Positions 15,848 to 27,400 of a stretch of DNA of 64,000 bases are shown here, piece by piece. Under the pieces are notes generated by a model. That model saw nothing but the letters and a program-made list of their open reading frames with translations. It ran no database searches and was not told the DNA's origin. The stretch's first letter is position 1; each line of letters opens with the position of its first letter. The translations under genes and the position numbers were made by a program. Source of the DNA: Hesseltinella vesiculosa (lineage: Eukaryota > Mucoromycota > Mucoromycetes > Mucorales > Cunninghamellaceae); the NCBI GenBank assembly GCA_002104935.1, contig MCGT01000004.1, positions 186,001 through 250,000 of the forward strand, given 5' to 3'.

Positions 15848-17405
15848 ATGCCAGAAGACGGTTGCAACAGCAGTATGACCAACAGCAACGGCAACAGCGA
15901 GATCAGCTTCCCATCATTACTCACAGTACGGCAGCGAAAGCTCGAGTGCAAACCTCTACCATTCTTTGGCGACTGTCGAGACATCAACGATTTCGAAAAG
16001 ATCAATCGGGTTGGCGAAGGCACTTATGGTATTGTATAGTAAGCATACCAAAAAGTTAGTCCCTTGGCTATTCATCGATCCACTCATATATTCTTTTCAT
16101 TTCACGTCTTAGCCGGGTCAAGGATGTCAAAAATGGACAGACAATGGCTGTCAAGCGGATACGAATGGAGCGAGAAACCGACGGCATGCCCATCTCCAGT
16201 CTACGAGAAATCAGCATCCTGAAACGAATGAAACATCCCAACATCGTCAATGTCATGGATGTTGCTGTGGGCCGTCAGCTCGACTCGATATTCTTGATCA
16301 TGGAGTACTGTGAGCAGGACCTAGGCACGATTCTAGATATGGTCAAGACGCCCTACACCCCGTCCGAAGGCAAGTCTCCTTCCTGGCAAGCAAGAACTCA
16401 CACCTTTTCTTTTTTCGACGTGGACAGTAAAATGCTTGATGCTACAGCTACTGCGCGGGTTAGAATATTGTCACAATCATTCGATTATTCATCGGTAAGG
16501 ATGTCCGTGGCCGATCTGGACAGAAGGTGGTGACGCTCTCTCTTTCGTTAGTGATTTGAAAATGTCCAATTTGTTACTGACGGCCCGTGGTGTATTGAAG
16601 ATTGGTAAAGGATCTGCAAAGGAGAGACCAATATAGTTGAACGAGGATGATCGTTGATATCTATTTCGCAGCTGATTTTGGCATGGCAAGAACGCTCAGC
16701 TTGCCCGGAAAGCCCATGACCCCGAATGTAGTGACGCTTTGGTATCGATCACCGGAATTGCTGCTTGGTGAGGCGAAATACACGACTGCTGTGGATCTGT
16801 GGTCGGTGGGATGCATCATGGGCGAGCTGATCCAGCATCGCCCACTTCTGCCAGGGAACACTGAGCAAGCACAGCTGACCAAGATTGCCGAGCTACTGGG
16901 CGTGCCATCGGAAACCGTCTGGCCAGGCTTCAAGGACCTGCCTCTCGCCAAAGCCTTTGTGTTCCCAGATATCCCCTCCTCCAACGTCCACACTATCTTC
17001 CCTCGCATTTCCAAGCAAACCTCACATCTGCTCTCCGGCCTGCTATGCTATAACCCAAAGGCTCGGTTCACTATCAAACAAGCCCTCCAGCATGCTTACT
17101 TTTTTGAATCCCCTCGAGGTAAGCGGCTCATGAGAGAAAAGAGAGCCTCACTTTCTTGTTTTAGCCCAAGACCCAGCCATGTTACCCACCCATCCCGACC
17201 TTCGCAAGCAAATTTCTGAGCAAGAGCAGTAAGTCCTGGGCAAGACCCATCCGTGACCGAGTCACTCACCTTTTCCCCTTTCTTCCGCCGGCTTAGAAAT
17301 AGACGGGTCCAAGAACAAGAACGAAAAAATAGAGTACTGCATTTAATGGATGATAGCGGCAGCGATAATCCGATCATGCGATACAAAAAGCAAAAACTAG
17401 TTTAA
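15848..17405 (+). CDS. Cyclin-dependent kinase, CDK10/CDK11-like
   Basis: Ser/Thr kinase of the CDK family. Exons are 15848-16038, 16113-16369, 16428-16494, 16552-16604, 16672-17118, 17165-17228 and 17297-17405, giving 395 aa. Motifs: Gly loop GEGTYG, AVKRIRM Lys, the cyclin-binding helix GMPISSLREI (the PISSLRE signature of CDK10), catalytic HRDLKMSNLL assembled across an intron, ADFGMAR, activation segment VVTLWYRSPELLLG, and the CMGC insert region. The short C-terminal tail is basic and coiled-coil-like (QEQERKNRV). Intron 16370-16427 has a GC donor (gcaagt) in place of GT. CDK10 versus CDK11 is decided mainly on PISSLRE against PITSLRE and on the short N-terminal region. Family members act in transcription and cell-cycle control. 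Confidence 0.9.
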
Positions 17406-17509
17406 TTCCAATCAACAAATGAAATGCATACTGTAAAAATCAACGTCGGCTAAAACCCATCTGGTGTTTCAAAAAAAAAAAAAAAAAAGGAGGGTGGGTT
17501 GGGCCCAAT

Positions 17510-18587
17510 CTAAACACCAGGGGAATCGTGGGTAGAGGCAGAGATAGACTGAACGTCATCGTCGTCATTGGCAAGGGGAAGGATGGGAGTGTTGGCCGCG
17601 GTCGAGGTATCATCATCACCGCCAGCGGAGCCGGCAGCTGCTTCGGCTTCTGCCAGCAGCTTCTTCTTGCGATGTTCACGAAAGTGGACCATTTTCCGAT
17701 GTTTGGTAAGTTGGCCCGAAGTAGCAAAGCTCTTTTGGCAGCCGTCGATCCCACAGACGTTCTTCTTTTGGCCGTGCATGTTGTTCTCGTGGGTCTGGAG
17801 CTGTTCAAAGTTGGTGAAGGATTTATTGCACCCGGCATGAGTACACAGGAACGGCCGGAAATCCTTGTCGTTTGAGAAGAGCTTGTCTACTTCGCCTGGC
17901 GTTGTTGGCTCGGTCGATCGTGTATTCAAATGCATCCGCTCATCTGCAGAAGAGAGAAAGAGTCATACATTGGCAGCAAGAGAGGTGTATTGGGTGCATT
18001 TTTCATACCTGTTTGCCAGCAGCCCACAGGAATTTCGACTTTGCCACCGCCAATGGTGTAGAATTCCAACGGCTGGCGTTTCCATTTCCGTACAGGAATG
18101 CCCTTGTGTGCAGTGAGGTTTAGAATACGATAGGAAGCTTTTGGCTGTGTGGACGACGGCCGGCTGAGAATGGAGCCTTCAGAGAAACAAGGGATGGTTA
18201 GGTCCATCCAAATTGTCATTGCCGGCCAGATCATCGTCTGGTGCTTTCTTACCTTGCTCGTCATTGGATGCAACTTCATTGGTGCTATTGTCGACCAGCC
18301 TTGAAGATCAAAGGAAAATAATAATAATAATAATGGTTAGCTCATGCTTCGTTATTATTTTGCACAGCTCAATTTAGCTATGGCACAGGGATTGAGATAG
18401 GTTCTTACATTGGTTTCCTTGGTTTAGGTCTAGAGCGAGGTCGTTTGGCTGGAGGAAGATCACTGGGAGGTTTTCTATCCAGAGCCATTGGCGAGTTTGC
18501 TGTGGATGATGCTGGCGTGGCATCTGCTGAAGACAGTGGTTTAGGTGCGGTCACTTTCAGCTTGATCCTCAATCCAGATGTAGCCAT
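17510..18587 (-). CDS. C2H2 zinc-finger nuclear protein, unassigned
   Basis: Four exons: about 18409-18587, two short ones near 18180-18305 and 18012-18175, and a last one ending at the TAG at 17510. The start is the ATG at 18587 (MATSGLRIKLKVT). Order: a Pro/Ser-rich N-terminus with an AT-hook-like RPRSRPKPRKP; a conserved-looking block with VRKWKRQPLEFYTIGGGKVE; then two C2H2 fingers, CTHAGCNKSFTNFEQLQTHE and CGIDGCQKSFATSGQLTKH. A basic helix REHRKKKLLAEAEAAAG and an acidic Ser-rich tail follow. The arrangement recalls fungal INO80-associated C2H2 proteins (Iec1-like, YY1-like), but I cannot confirm that. It is convergent with the kinase gene, about 100 bp away. Confidence 0.75.
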
Positions 18588-18842
18588 TGTGTAATTCAAG
18601 CGGGTTAAAAAAATGAAAAGAAAAAAAGAGGAGGCCAAAGGTGAACGAAGAAAATGTCGTCGGGTCATGCTTTTCATCGTGATTTCTGTCCCGCTCCACA
18701 AATTTGTTCACTTTTTTTAACCCGTTGGAGCAGAATAAATAGATTTACTATATGGAAAAAAAAAATCATGCAAAATTTCACTAAATAAACGGAAGGGATA
18801 GACACAGGGAGAGGAAAAAAAAAAAAAAAAGAAAACGGCTAA

Positions 18843-20633
18843 CTACATTTGCATTTCAAAATCATTCCAGCCAGAGCCGAGCAGGGTGTCGGGGTCCAGC
18901 ATAAAAGCATTGCCGATCAGTTCGTTGCGACTGGCAAGAGAGGCATGGTTGATCGCATGAAACGAGGTCGAGGAAAACAGGTGCTGGTGAGGGTTCTGTT
19001 CAAATCTGTCCAACGAGAAGCCGGTGGTGAAGCTGCGAGGTGCCCAGGTGTGGTGATAGACGGAGCCGACGCCACAGGAGCTATGAGGCATGTCGTCGAT
19101 GGCTTCCTGGTGAAAGTCAGGATGGGAAGGCTGCTGTCCGGCAGAGAGTGGATGTGAAGGATGGGGTTCTTGAGGATGATCAGGTTGATGAGGTTGGGAT
19201 GCATGGTCCTGATTGGGTGCTGGTAGCGAGTCGAAATTGGACACGGTATAGCCGTAATCAGAGGTATCATAGGGGTGTGAGTGGGCATCTACAAGAAAGC
19301 CAATCATCAGCTTCTGGCCAGGCAAAATAGATTTTCATGCGAACTTACGGTGGTCGGCGATAGAGGACGAGGACGAAGAAGTGGCATCATGACAAGTGAG
19401 CTCTTGTATGGCGAGCGAGGCAGGTGAAGAATGATTCGAAGGCGAAGACATCAATGTAGAAGATATGGCGTAAGGATAGGTGGGTGGCTGGCCAAAGGAC
19501 GAAGGGAAGGGTTGCTGTGGGTGAGGGGGTGGGAGGTATTGGACGGACGGAGAAGCTCTGGTGGAGAGATGGAACTGCGGCGACGATGGCAGAGGTAAGA
19601 CGAGGGAGGTGTCAGGTACGAGCGACGTAGGTGGGTTTGAGGAAGGGGAAGCGGGCAGATTGGTGGTGGCCATCAAAACATAAGGACTTGCCGAGTACTG
19701 GGTCAGGCTATCGCGGCGTTTGGGTTGGTTGGACGCCTGTCGTTTTCTTCGAGGTTTGGTGTTGTGTTTCTTGCTTGCCGCTGGCAGTTCTAAAAGAAGA
19801 AGGATGAGAAAAAAAAAGAATGAAACACTAAATTCACCAAAATGGATCTTTTCGATTGTCAACCCCATGTCCACCTCCTGATAATCATAGAAAAAGCCTA
19901 CCGTTTTGTTTGTCTTCATTACTGCCATCCAAATAAAAGGGAATGCGGAAATTCTGGCCACGGATCAATTCAGGCGAGATTTCAATCGCGGCCAGCTCAG
20001 GAAGGCTGCAGGGTGTGTTGAAACGTTGGTGCAATATGTCGTCTTTGGTGTAGTAGCTGATCAAATGCTGCTGCACGCCGTTGACAACGAGAGACATGGA
20101 TTTTTTGATCAGGCCATTTGGTTTGAAGCGATAGCTGCTCCGGAGTGAACCCACCAACGACCGTTCTCGCTGTCGTTTGGACAGGAGCGTCAGGCCTGAA
20201 GTGATGGACTGTGGCGTCGAAACGGGATCTTCTACAGCATGATCATCTTGTCGATCGTCCAGCTCTCGATATATCAGAAAGTTGCCAAGAATACGGGAAG
20301 GACTCCAGACAAGGCCATCCGTCCAACGCTTAATGCCTACATTAATGAAAAAGACACGGTAAGTGCATGAATGAGACCCCAGCCTATGTCCTATTGTGGG
20401 AGCAGGCACGATTCTGAAATCAGGGGATGAAGTGAGGCGGGCTGTAGGGAAGGCTACTTGCCGCTTTCTTTGCCATCGAAACAAAAGACAGCACCACTCT
20501 TGATTAAATGGCGCTCTTGATCCTGCAATCGCCGCTGTACACGAGGCAGCACTCCTTGGCGGCATGCTTCAAATACAAGTAATGAATCCTTGGTAGTTTC
20601 AATGTAACCAAAGTACGTTTCTACCACAGGCAT
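18843..20633 (-). CDS. WOPR-domain transcription regulator (Gti1/Pac2/Wor1 family)
   Basis: Fungal-specific DNA-binding regulator. Exons: about 20462-20633, 19903-20336, 19349-19789 and 18843-19288. The first exon encodes WOPR box 1 (ETYFGYIETTKDSLLVFEAC, then GAVFCFDGKESG). Exon 2 begins with KRWTDGLVWSPSRILGNFLI and continues through the second WOPR half (LIKKSMSLV, then LISYYTKDDIL). Exons 3-4 encode a basic patch (KPRRKRQASNQPKRR) and a long Pro/Ser/His/Gln-rich tail, probably an activation region. The intron at 20337-20461 has a GC donor (gcaagt on the minus strand) and splits the WOPR box between SG and IKRW. Relatives control morphology, mating or host switches (Wor1, Ryp1, Gti1). The role in this species is not shown by sequence. 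Confidence 0.93.
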
Positions 20634-21294
20634 TGTACAAAAAAAAAAAAAAAAGGCCACAAAAGAGGAGAAATAAAAAAGGGGTCCTAATGGAAATTCA
20701 CTTTTGGAGATAATTTGAAGCCCAGAAGGCGGTAAACAACTTGTTGCACATGAGCAAACCTTACTCTTTCTTTGCCCATTTCCTTGATGCATGATATAGA
20801 AACCATAGAATGAGACAAAGCCGCTTGGTTGATAATGGGAAGTATGAATATTCGTCAATTGGAATCGCTATTAATATCGTTGTCATGGTCACCATGATCT
20901 CGGCATGTCCCCTCCCGTCCTTTCCCTTTTGCCACTGGTAGCTCAATAATGCAGAACATTGCTTGCCCCTTTATTACGTCATTGAAAATCACCTTTCTTG
21001 ATCACTAGGTTACACCGCTGTTCCAATATTTTTTTTTTTTTTTGATTTACAGCAATTGACAAATTACGGCGAGGGCCCACAGGCAACAATGGAAGCAGAC
21101 GGGGGAAAAAAAAAGGCGTTGGCAGATGGCGGCTATTTTGGTGAAACTCCCTTCCCGCTATCCATTCTATCTCTGATTTTAATCAAAGGGCCCTCTATGA
21201 TTTCACGGCCTTTTGGTCAAATGATCCATCACATCACCAAGGACATCTTTCCCAATCAGGCGAAACATTTCTTATCACACCCATTCTTCAGAGT
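20634..21294. other. Intergenic, WOPR gene promoter side
   Basis: 660 bp upstream of the WOPR gene and downstream of the deubiquitinase gene. It contains a poly-A run at 20639-20655 and a poly-T run near 21030. No coding or RNA gene was seen. Confidence 0.5.
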
Positions 21295-24258
21295 TTATTG
21301 CTTGTGCAAGAAATAAAGATAGCCTTCGCCAACAGGAGGATCAACGCTGACAGCCACCTTGTTATCGTTGTATAGAATCCATTGGCCATCCTTGAGAACA
21401 TGGGCAACATAGTGCCCGCAGTGCACCGAAGTTCCTTTGTGCGACACAAATGCCTTTACAGCAAAATCGAAGGGCGGGTGGTTATGGCCAATGGCATGTT
21501 GTTCGGTCGTACTTGAGCCTTCATCTCCTTGATCATCTGGGTGACTAAACAACCAATCCAACGCTCTCTCGGTATTGTTGTCCTAAAAAGAAACAAGTCA
21601 AGTCTCTGGCCGCCGGCGGCTTATTTCAACTTACCGTTTCACGCAGCGCTTTCTTGACCTGGGCCGCGCTGAAGCCCATCTCCATCAATGAGGCTACTTG
21701 CTCAGCATTGGCTTCCGTGGGTGCAGGCTTGCCACTCGTCACAGGATCATCGATGTCTATCCAAATGAAAAGATAAGCATTTTGTCAAAATGACACACTT
21801 CTTGTGCTTCTGTCGGACTTACCAGGATCCTCCATATGTTCAAACAGCCAGTTCATGGCTACTTCAGCGCCATTGTTACCCGTCTTCAGCAGAGCACGCT
21901 TGCATCTGTTTTCACCAAAGCCCATGGCCATCAATTGCTCCAAAGCATTACTGTCTACCGTAGGTTCTAAAAGATGGAAAGTCAGGCACCGGTTCGTCCT
22001 TGCCATTGATCTTGGTTACCTGGCGCCTTGTCCTCGGGCAGCTCTTCCTCACCAGATTGTAGTCCGTGGCCCATGTATTTTTCCAAATGGATCTTTCCTG
22101 TCGGAAAGTTGACCTTGATGTCTGCGTTCACATGAAAAGGAAGAGTGAGTGAATCTGCTCCAGGTGGAAATTGGTAAGTTGCCACCTACTGAGCTTTTGC
22201 GGCACCCAGTCGATAAACGCAAACCGTCTGGCATGAATGACCAGCACATCAGGCACGGTCTTGAATTTGACAGATCTATACAAAGGTTAGGAATGCGAGA
22301 GAAAATAAAAAGGCAGGATGGAGCATGCTTATACCTTTGAGCAGTCGTTTTTGTTTGACACTGGGGGCAGTTGTAGCCTTCGACGACTTCGTTGGAGATA
22401 AACAGATCCAAGCATTCGTAAAAATCGACAGGCTCGTATGCGGCTTCTTGGGGCGCAGTGCTGGCAGGGTTGCTTGCCAAGGGCCGGTCTGGTATGTTGA
22501 GTGAAATAGAGTTGGTGTCATCGATTTGGTAGCGCACCTTTTGGCAGCTTTGGCATTGCAGGCGGGACTCTGTGGTGAATTGGAACAATCGAGTAGGGTC
22601 TTGATCTTTGGTGGCGGCGTGTTCCTTTTGGGAAATGAACTTGCAAAGATACTGGAAAAACTCAAAGGCGTCTTGCTGTCGCATAGTTGAGAATTCTTGA
22701 TGACCTTTGCCGATCAAGCTTTTGAGCATGGTCGGGGCAATGCCATCTTGGCTAGGGACGCCGCTATCTGTCTCTGCATGTTTGGGCTGTGAATAACGGC
22801 CGCAGAGTAGACCGTCAGCCATCTTGTGCAGCTGGCAGTGCCAGCAGTTGGCAGGTTCCTCCACTGCGCAGGAAGCGGCATGTTGTTCTAGGCTGGCACC
22901 ATAGCGTTGTTGGAATTCAGGGATATCAAATACAGATTGAAGCACAGAGGCCATGTAACAGCTAGGGAAAGACACAAAGAGTGAGCAGATGTCCAGCCCT
23001 CCCGTCAGTTGTACCTGTTGCCCAAGTTTTTGATGCCAGTATACCCCGGCCCGAATTTGGGTTCCAAATGTTTGCCATCCTCGGTCGTCATGCTAAAGTC
23101 AAACTTCATGTTTTGCTCCAATTGCTGTAAAAAAAAAAAATTAAATCAAGTCTGGTAAATAAGCGTGCAGGCGCCACTGACCAGCTCTGTCATGCTCTTT
23201 TCCGTTTTTGACTGATCCAAAACATTGATGCCCCAGTTGGCAAGACGGCTGGCAAGTTGGTCATCCAGCTTGGCATCGTCGCAGCTATAACAGTAGATAT
23301 CTACACTGAACGTCAGTAACTCTGTGGTGTGTCTCTTCCTTTTTAAGAGTCGTACCTGCGGTGCCTTCAGGAGTGATGGTGCCTAGTTTGCAAGCAACGG
23401 CATGGCCAGTTTGTTCAAAATGCTGGACGGCGTGGTTGTTACCGCCTGATCCATCATAATGGCGACGACCGCAGGAAAGGTGACCGCAGGTCAAGCAGAG
23501 CCAAAGGTTCTCCTTGAGATCGCACATGGCACAGTGTGCCAAGGACTGCTGTTCAAGTTTTTTTGGTGCTTCTTGTTGCATGCACAGGGTATGTTCGCAT
23601 GCGGTGATGTCTTCTTCCCAAGCTTTGATATCCGACTGTGTAGACGAAGAGGTGGCAGCCAAGACAGCATCTACAATCGACGTGATCTAAACGATTAGCC
23701 CATCCCAAAAGCAGTGAGTTTCAGCGTGGTTTTGCAGGACAATGACATTTACCTCTTGGTTGACGTCTTTGGGAGCCTCTATTCCTTGGCAGGCGTAGCA
23801 GCGCACTTTGGTAATGTATTCATAGGTTGGTTCATAGTTTTCAGGAACAATGGCAAGTTTGGTCATTTTTTGAGGAGGTGGGGTGCCGTCATCCTAGGAT
23901 GCATAAAAGCGAGTGATGAGGGTCTTTTTTCAATCTGTGGCCTTTTTTAAAAAGCGTACACGTTTTGACTTTTCTACACGTCGAATGTTCACCACAAGCG
24001 GATGGCTGGTTTTATCGAAATGAAGTTTAGCGTGGTGTCGTTCGGTAGATACACAACCGCCATTGAAACAGGTCAAACATACATCGATGCCTTCAGCAAG
24101 ATCCTAAGTCGAAAAGCAAAAGCTCGATGAGCTGCCGAACACTTGAAAGGCAAGCCACTGACCTGTGAATCAAAGCATTGGCAACATTCATCCTTGTATA
24201 CTTTTGTAAATGCACCAGGAGGTGCAAAACGAGTAGTATTAATATGTTCACAAGACAT
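21295..24258 (-). CDS. UBP14: Ubiquitin-specific protease, USP5/USP13/Ubp14 type
   Basis: Deubiquitinase that disassembles free ubiquitin chains. The start is the ATG at 24258 (MSCEHINTTRFAPPG). About twelve exons. The N-terminal cryptic zinc-finger region (CCQCFDS, CLTCFNGGC) is followed by a ZnF-UBP domain (CAMCDLKENLWLCLTCGHLSCGR, positions about 23460-23540). The catalytic Cys box LGNSCYMASVLQ is split by an intron near 22962-23010. The USP fold carries a CxxC pair in the finger (CQSCQK; CPQCQT) and contains two UBA domains (ALEQLMAMGFGENRCKRAL at about 21900 and QVASLMEMGFSAAQVKKAL at about 21680). The catalytic His is in VHCGHYVAHV. The order ZnF-UBP, USP with two inserted UBAs, His box is the USP5 architecture. 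It looks complete. Confidence 0.96.
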
Positions 24259-24480
24259 GTTATGGAAGCGACAAGAAAAAAGAGAAAATAAAAAAGCACG
24301 CAAACGTCATTTCCGCCCCTATCCTAGCTTGGCTTTCCTTTTTTGGCGCAATCTTTTTTTTTTTGGAATGGTCCAGGCCAGCCGTGTTTTTTTTCCTTTC
24401 CCCTTTTTTTTTAAAAAAAAAATCCTTCTCTGCACCTTTCTCTTCTTTTTTATCCATTATAAAAGCCACAAACGTTTTGA

Positions 24481-27400
24481 ATGCCTTTTGGGACGGTGCA
24501 TAGACCTACAGGACCCAACCATGACCGTCCTGATGATGGCAATCTAAACAACAATAGGAAATCCTTCATGAACTTCGCCGTCAAAGCTCGTTCCGCCACC
24601 CTTCTTCGTAGACGTCAAGCTGGCAATCCTCTCATTCAACTCGATGCCCTGCAGATCCAACCCCCGGACCTATCCATTGTCACCATGCAGGACTTGGCTA
24701 CTGCTTTTGAGCAATCTACGCAACTTCTGCCGTCACCGCTTCCACCGCCATCCACCGCTCCCGCATTGTCTTACCGTTCCCAGACCCCGCAGCGGCCACC
24801 TTCACTCCCTGAACATCAACCGTTGCCAGCCATGCCGCACCCTCCACTACACCAACCAAGGCTACCTGAAGACGACCTAGAGCTAGAACGACTTCTGACC
24901 ACCGATTCTGACACCGCTGGCCTGATCGCCCACGCCGCTCCTATCTCCCGCCCTTTCCAAGAGGTTGACAACACCAGGCAACCTCCTGCACCCACCAAGC
25001 CCGTACCCCTGCGCCCGATCTACCAGCCTGCGCCCATCCAGGATGACCTCAACCGCCGCCATTCACCCTCGCTCAAAACCCTCTGTGTAAAATTGGTCCT
25101 TGCAACAATTCACACCATCCAAATGGCGGCTCGTCGCGTCATCAATGTACAAAACATCAACGTATCATTATTCCTTTTGCAACACATAGACACTCCTCCA
25201 CTGCATTCTCATTCCCAGCAACACGCCCCACATCCTCCACTATACCATGACTCGCCTGCCCCAGCTTTCACCTTGGATCGACGCTTATCGGCGCCTGTAC
25301 CCTCTCACGCCACGCATTTCCCTTCAAGGACCCACAGTCATTCTTCGTTCTCCTCGTCCTCTCTGTCCTTTGACCCTGTGCCTTTGGTCGGAAAGAGCTG
25401 CGGAATATTTACCCCTGAAAATCATGTCCGCAAGCTGCTTGCCAAATGGTTGGCATGGAGGTAAGTAAAAAAAAAAAAAGGCTTACTTTCCTGCGGGTTT
25501 CTTCCTATTTCTTATTTTTATTTTTTTTTAAAAAATAAAAAATACAGATGGACGGAGACCTTTGCCATGATTTTGCTAGTGCTGCATGGCCTCATCCTCT
25601 TAATCGTTGGCCAGACCTCCACACCAACCACTCAGCCCCCATCCTCCTTTGGTGAATCTTGGGATCAGTACGCTTTGCTTGCCATCTTCGCCTTTCACAC
25701 GTAGGTCTTTGTGTAAAGCCATCTAAATCGCTGCTTACTTAACCTTCACACTTTTGCTTTAGGTGCTTTCTGATAGCCAGGATCCTTGTGTTTGGCCTTG
25801 TTTGGCACAAGAAATCCGACAGTGGCCCGCTTCCGTTCCTGCGACATAGCTGGAACCGAATCGACTTCATTTCTGTAGTCGCCTACTGGCTAGACTTTGC
25901 CTTGCTGCTCACTCAGCAAGAAATCGTCGATGACACCCGACGCATCCTCGTCTTCAAGACCCTGGCAGCTCTGGTTCTCCTTCGTCTCCTTAACATCACC
26001 AAAGGCAACACCGTCATTTTGCATAGCCTCAAAAAAGCAACACCCTTGCTGTCCAACGTGGCCTTCTTTGTCTTGTTTTTTGTCGTGATCTTTGCGTAAG
26101 CGAAAAAACGCAAGGACTTGGCACTCAGCGTCTCACATCTTTTTTCTTCTTCACAAGCGTCATTGGCGTCCAGTCCTTCAAAGGCTCCTTTTTGCGGCAT
26201 TGTGTTTGGCAAGGTAAGTCGTTTGACCAACCGGAAAATACAGACTCACGCTTTATTCTCTCTGCGTAGATCCAACAAATGCGACCAACATACAAATCCT
26301 CGATCAATACTGCGGCAGCTATCTTGACGCATCTGGCCAGAAACAACCCTTTATCAAGCTGGACGGCGAGCCCTCGGACTGGTCCAAAGGCTTCACGTGT
26401 GAGGTCGGCCTCCAGTGCAAGGAAACAGCCAACCCTTACGACAATACCCTAAGCATGGACAATATCTTTGGGTCGATGATGGTTGTGCTGATCATCGCTG
26501 GCAGTAAGTCTCCCCCCCCCCCCACCAAACAAGCAAAAGATACGATCCCAGTGCTCAATTTTGTCATTAGACCAGTCTTGGACGGATCTGATGTATCTGA
26601 TGATGGATGCCGAGTACTTCCTTGCCTGTGTGTATTTTATTGTCATTGTGGTGGTGATGAATTACTGGCTAGTGAACTTGTTTGTTGCCGTTATCAACGA
26701 AATGTTTGCCAAAGTGCGTGAAGATTCCCAGCATTCGGCCTTCACAATGTCCAAGTAAGTCTAGCCTACCTTCATTTCTTTTACACGAAGAGAGCCGGCC
26801 AGACTAGATTGACCCCTGTACTCTATTTTTTAGAGCCGCCCCATCATTGGCCGATGCCGACGGTGGCACCTGGTCCTTTAAAGAAAAGTCCAATGCGAAA
26901 AAAACCGGCGCCCCCCTTCTGATCCGCTTGGTTCATGCTTGCAAGCCACTGTGGGTGGCTCTCGTGGTGGTCGACATTGTATTTCTTGCTCTCAAGAACA
27001 ACGATATGACCGCCGACCAAATCCAGCTCCTCGGTAAAGTCTTTTCCAGGACTCGAAAAAGTAGGAGGAGCTCAAAATATTTTCGTTCTTAGATTACATC
27101 GAGTTTGTCTTCTCCATGGTGTTTTTGGCCGAGATCACGGTGCGATACCTGGCACATTGGCAGCAGTTGGACGTGTTTTTCAAGAACAAAGCGAACCGCG
27201 CGGACATGATCATTGCGTTCATGACCTGCATTATCTGGATCCCACCCATCCGCAACAATCAAGTCGCCTTTGCTTGGCTCAGCGGCTTCCAAGTATTACG
27301 TATCTACCGCGTCATCTTGGCCATTCCACGTCTCAGGATCTTGATCGTAAGCTGCCTCCTACAGCCGCACCCCCTCCCCCATGACTCTGCCCTTCTGACA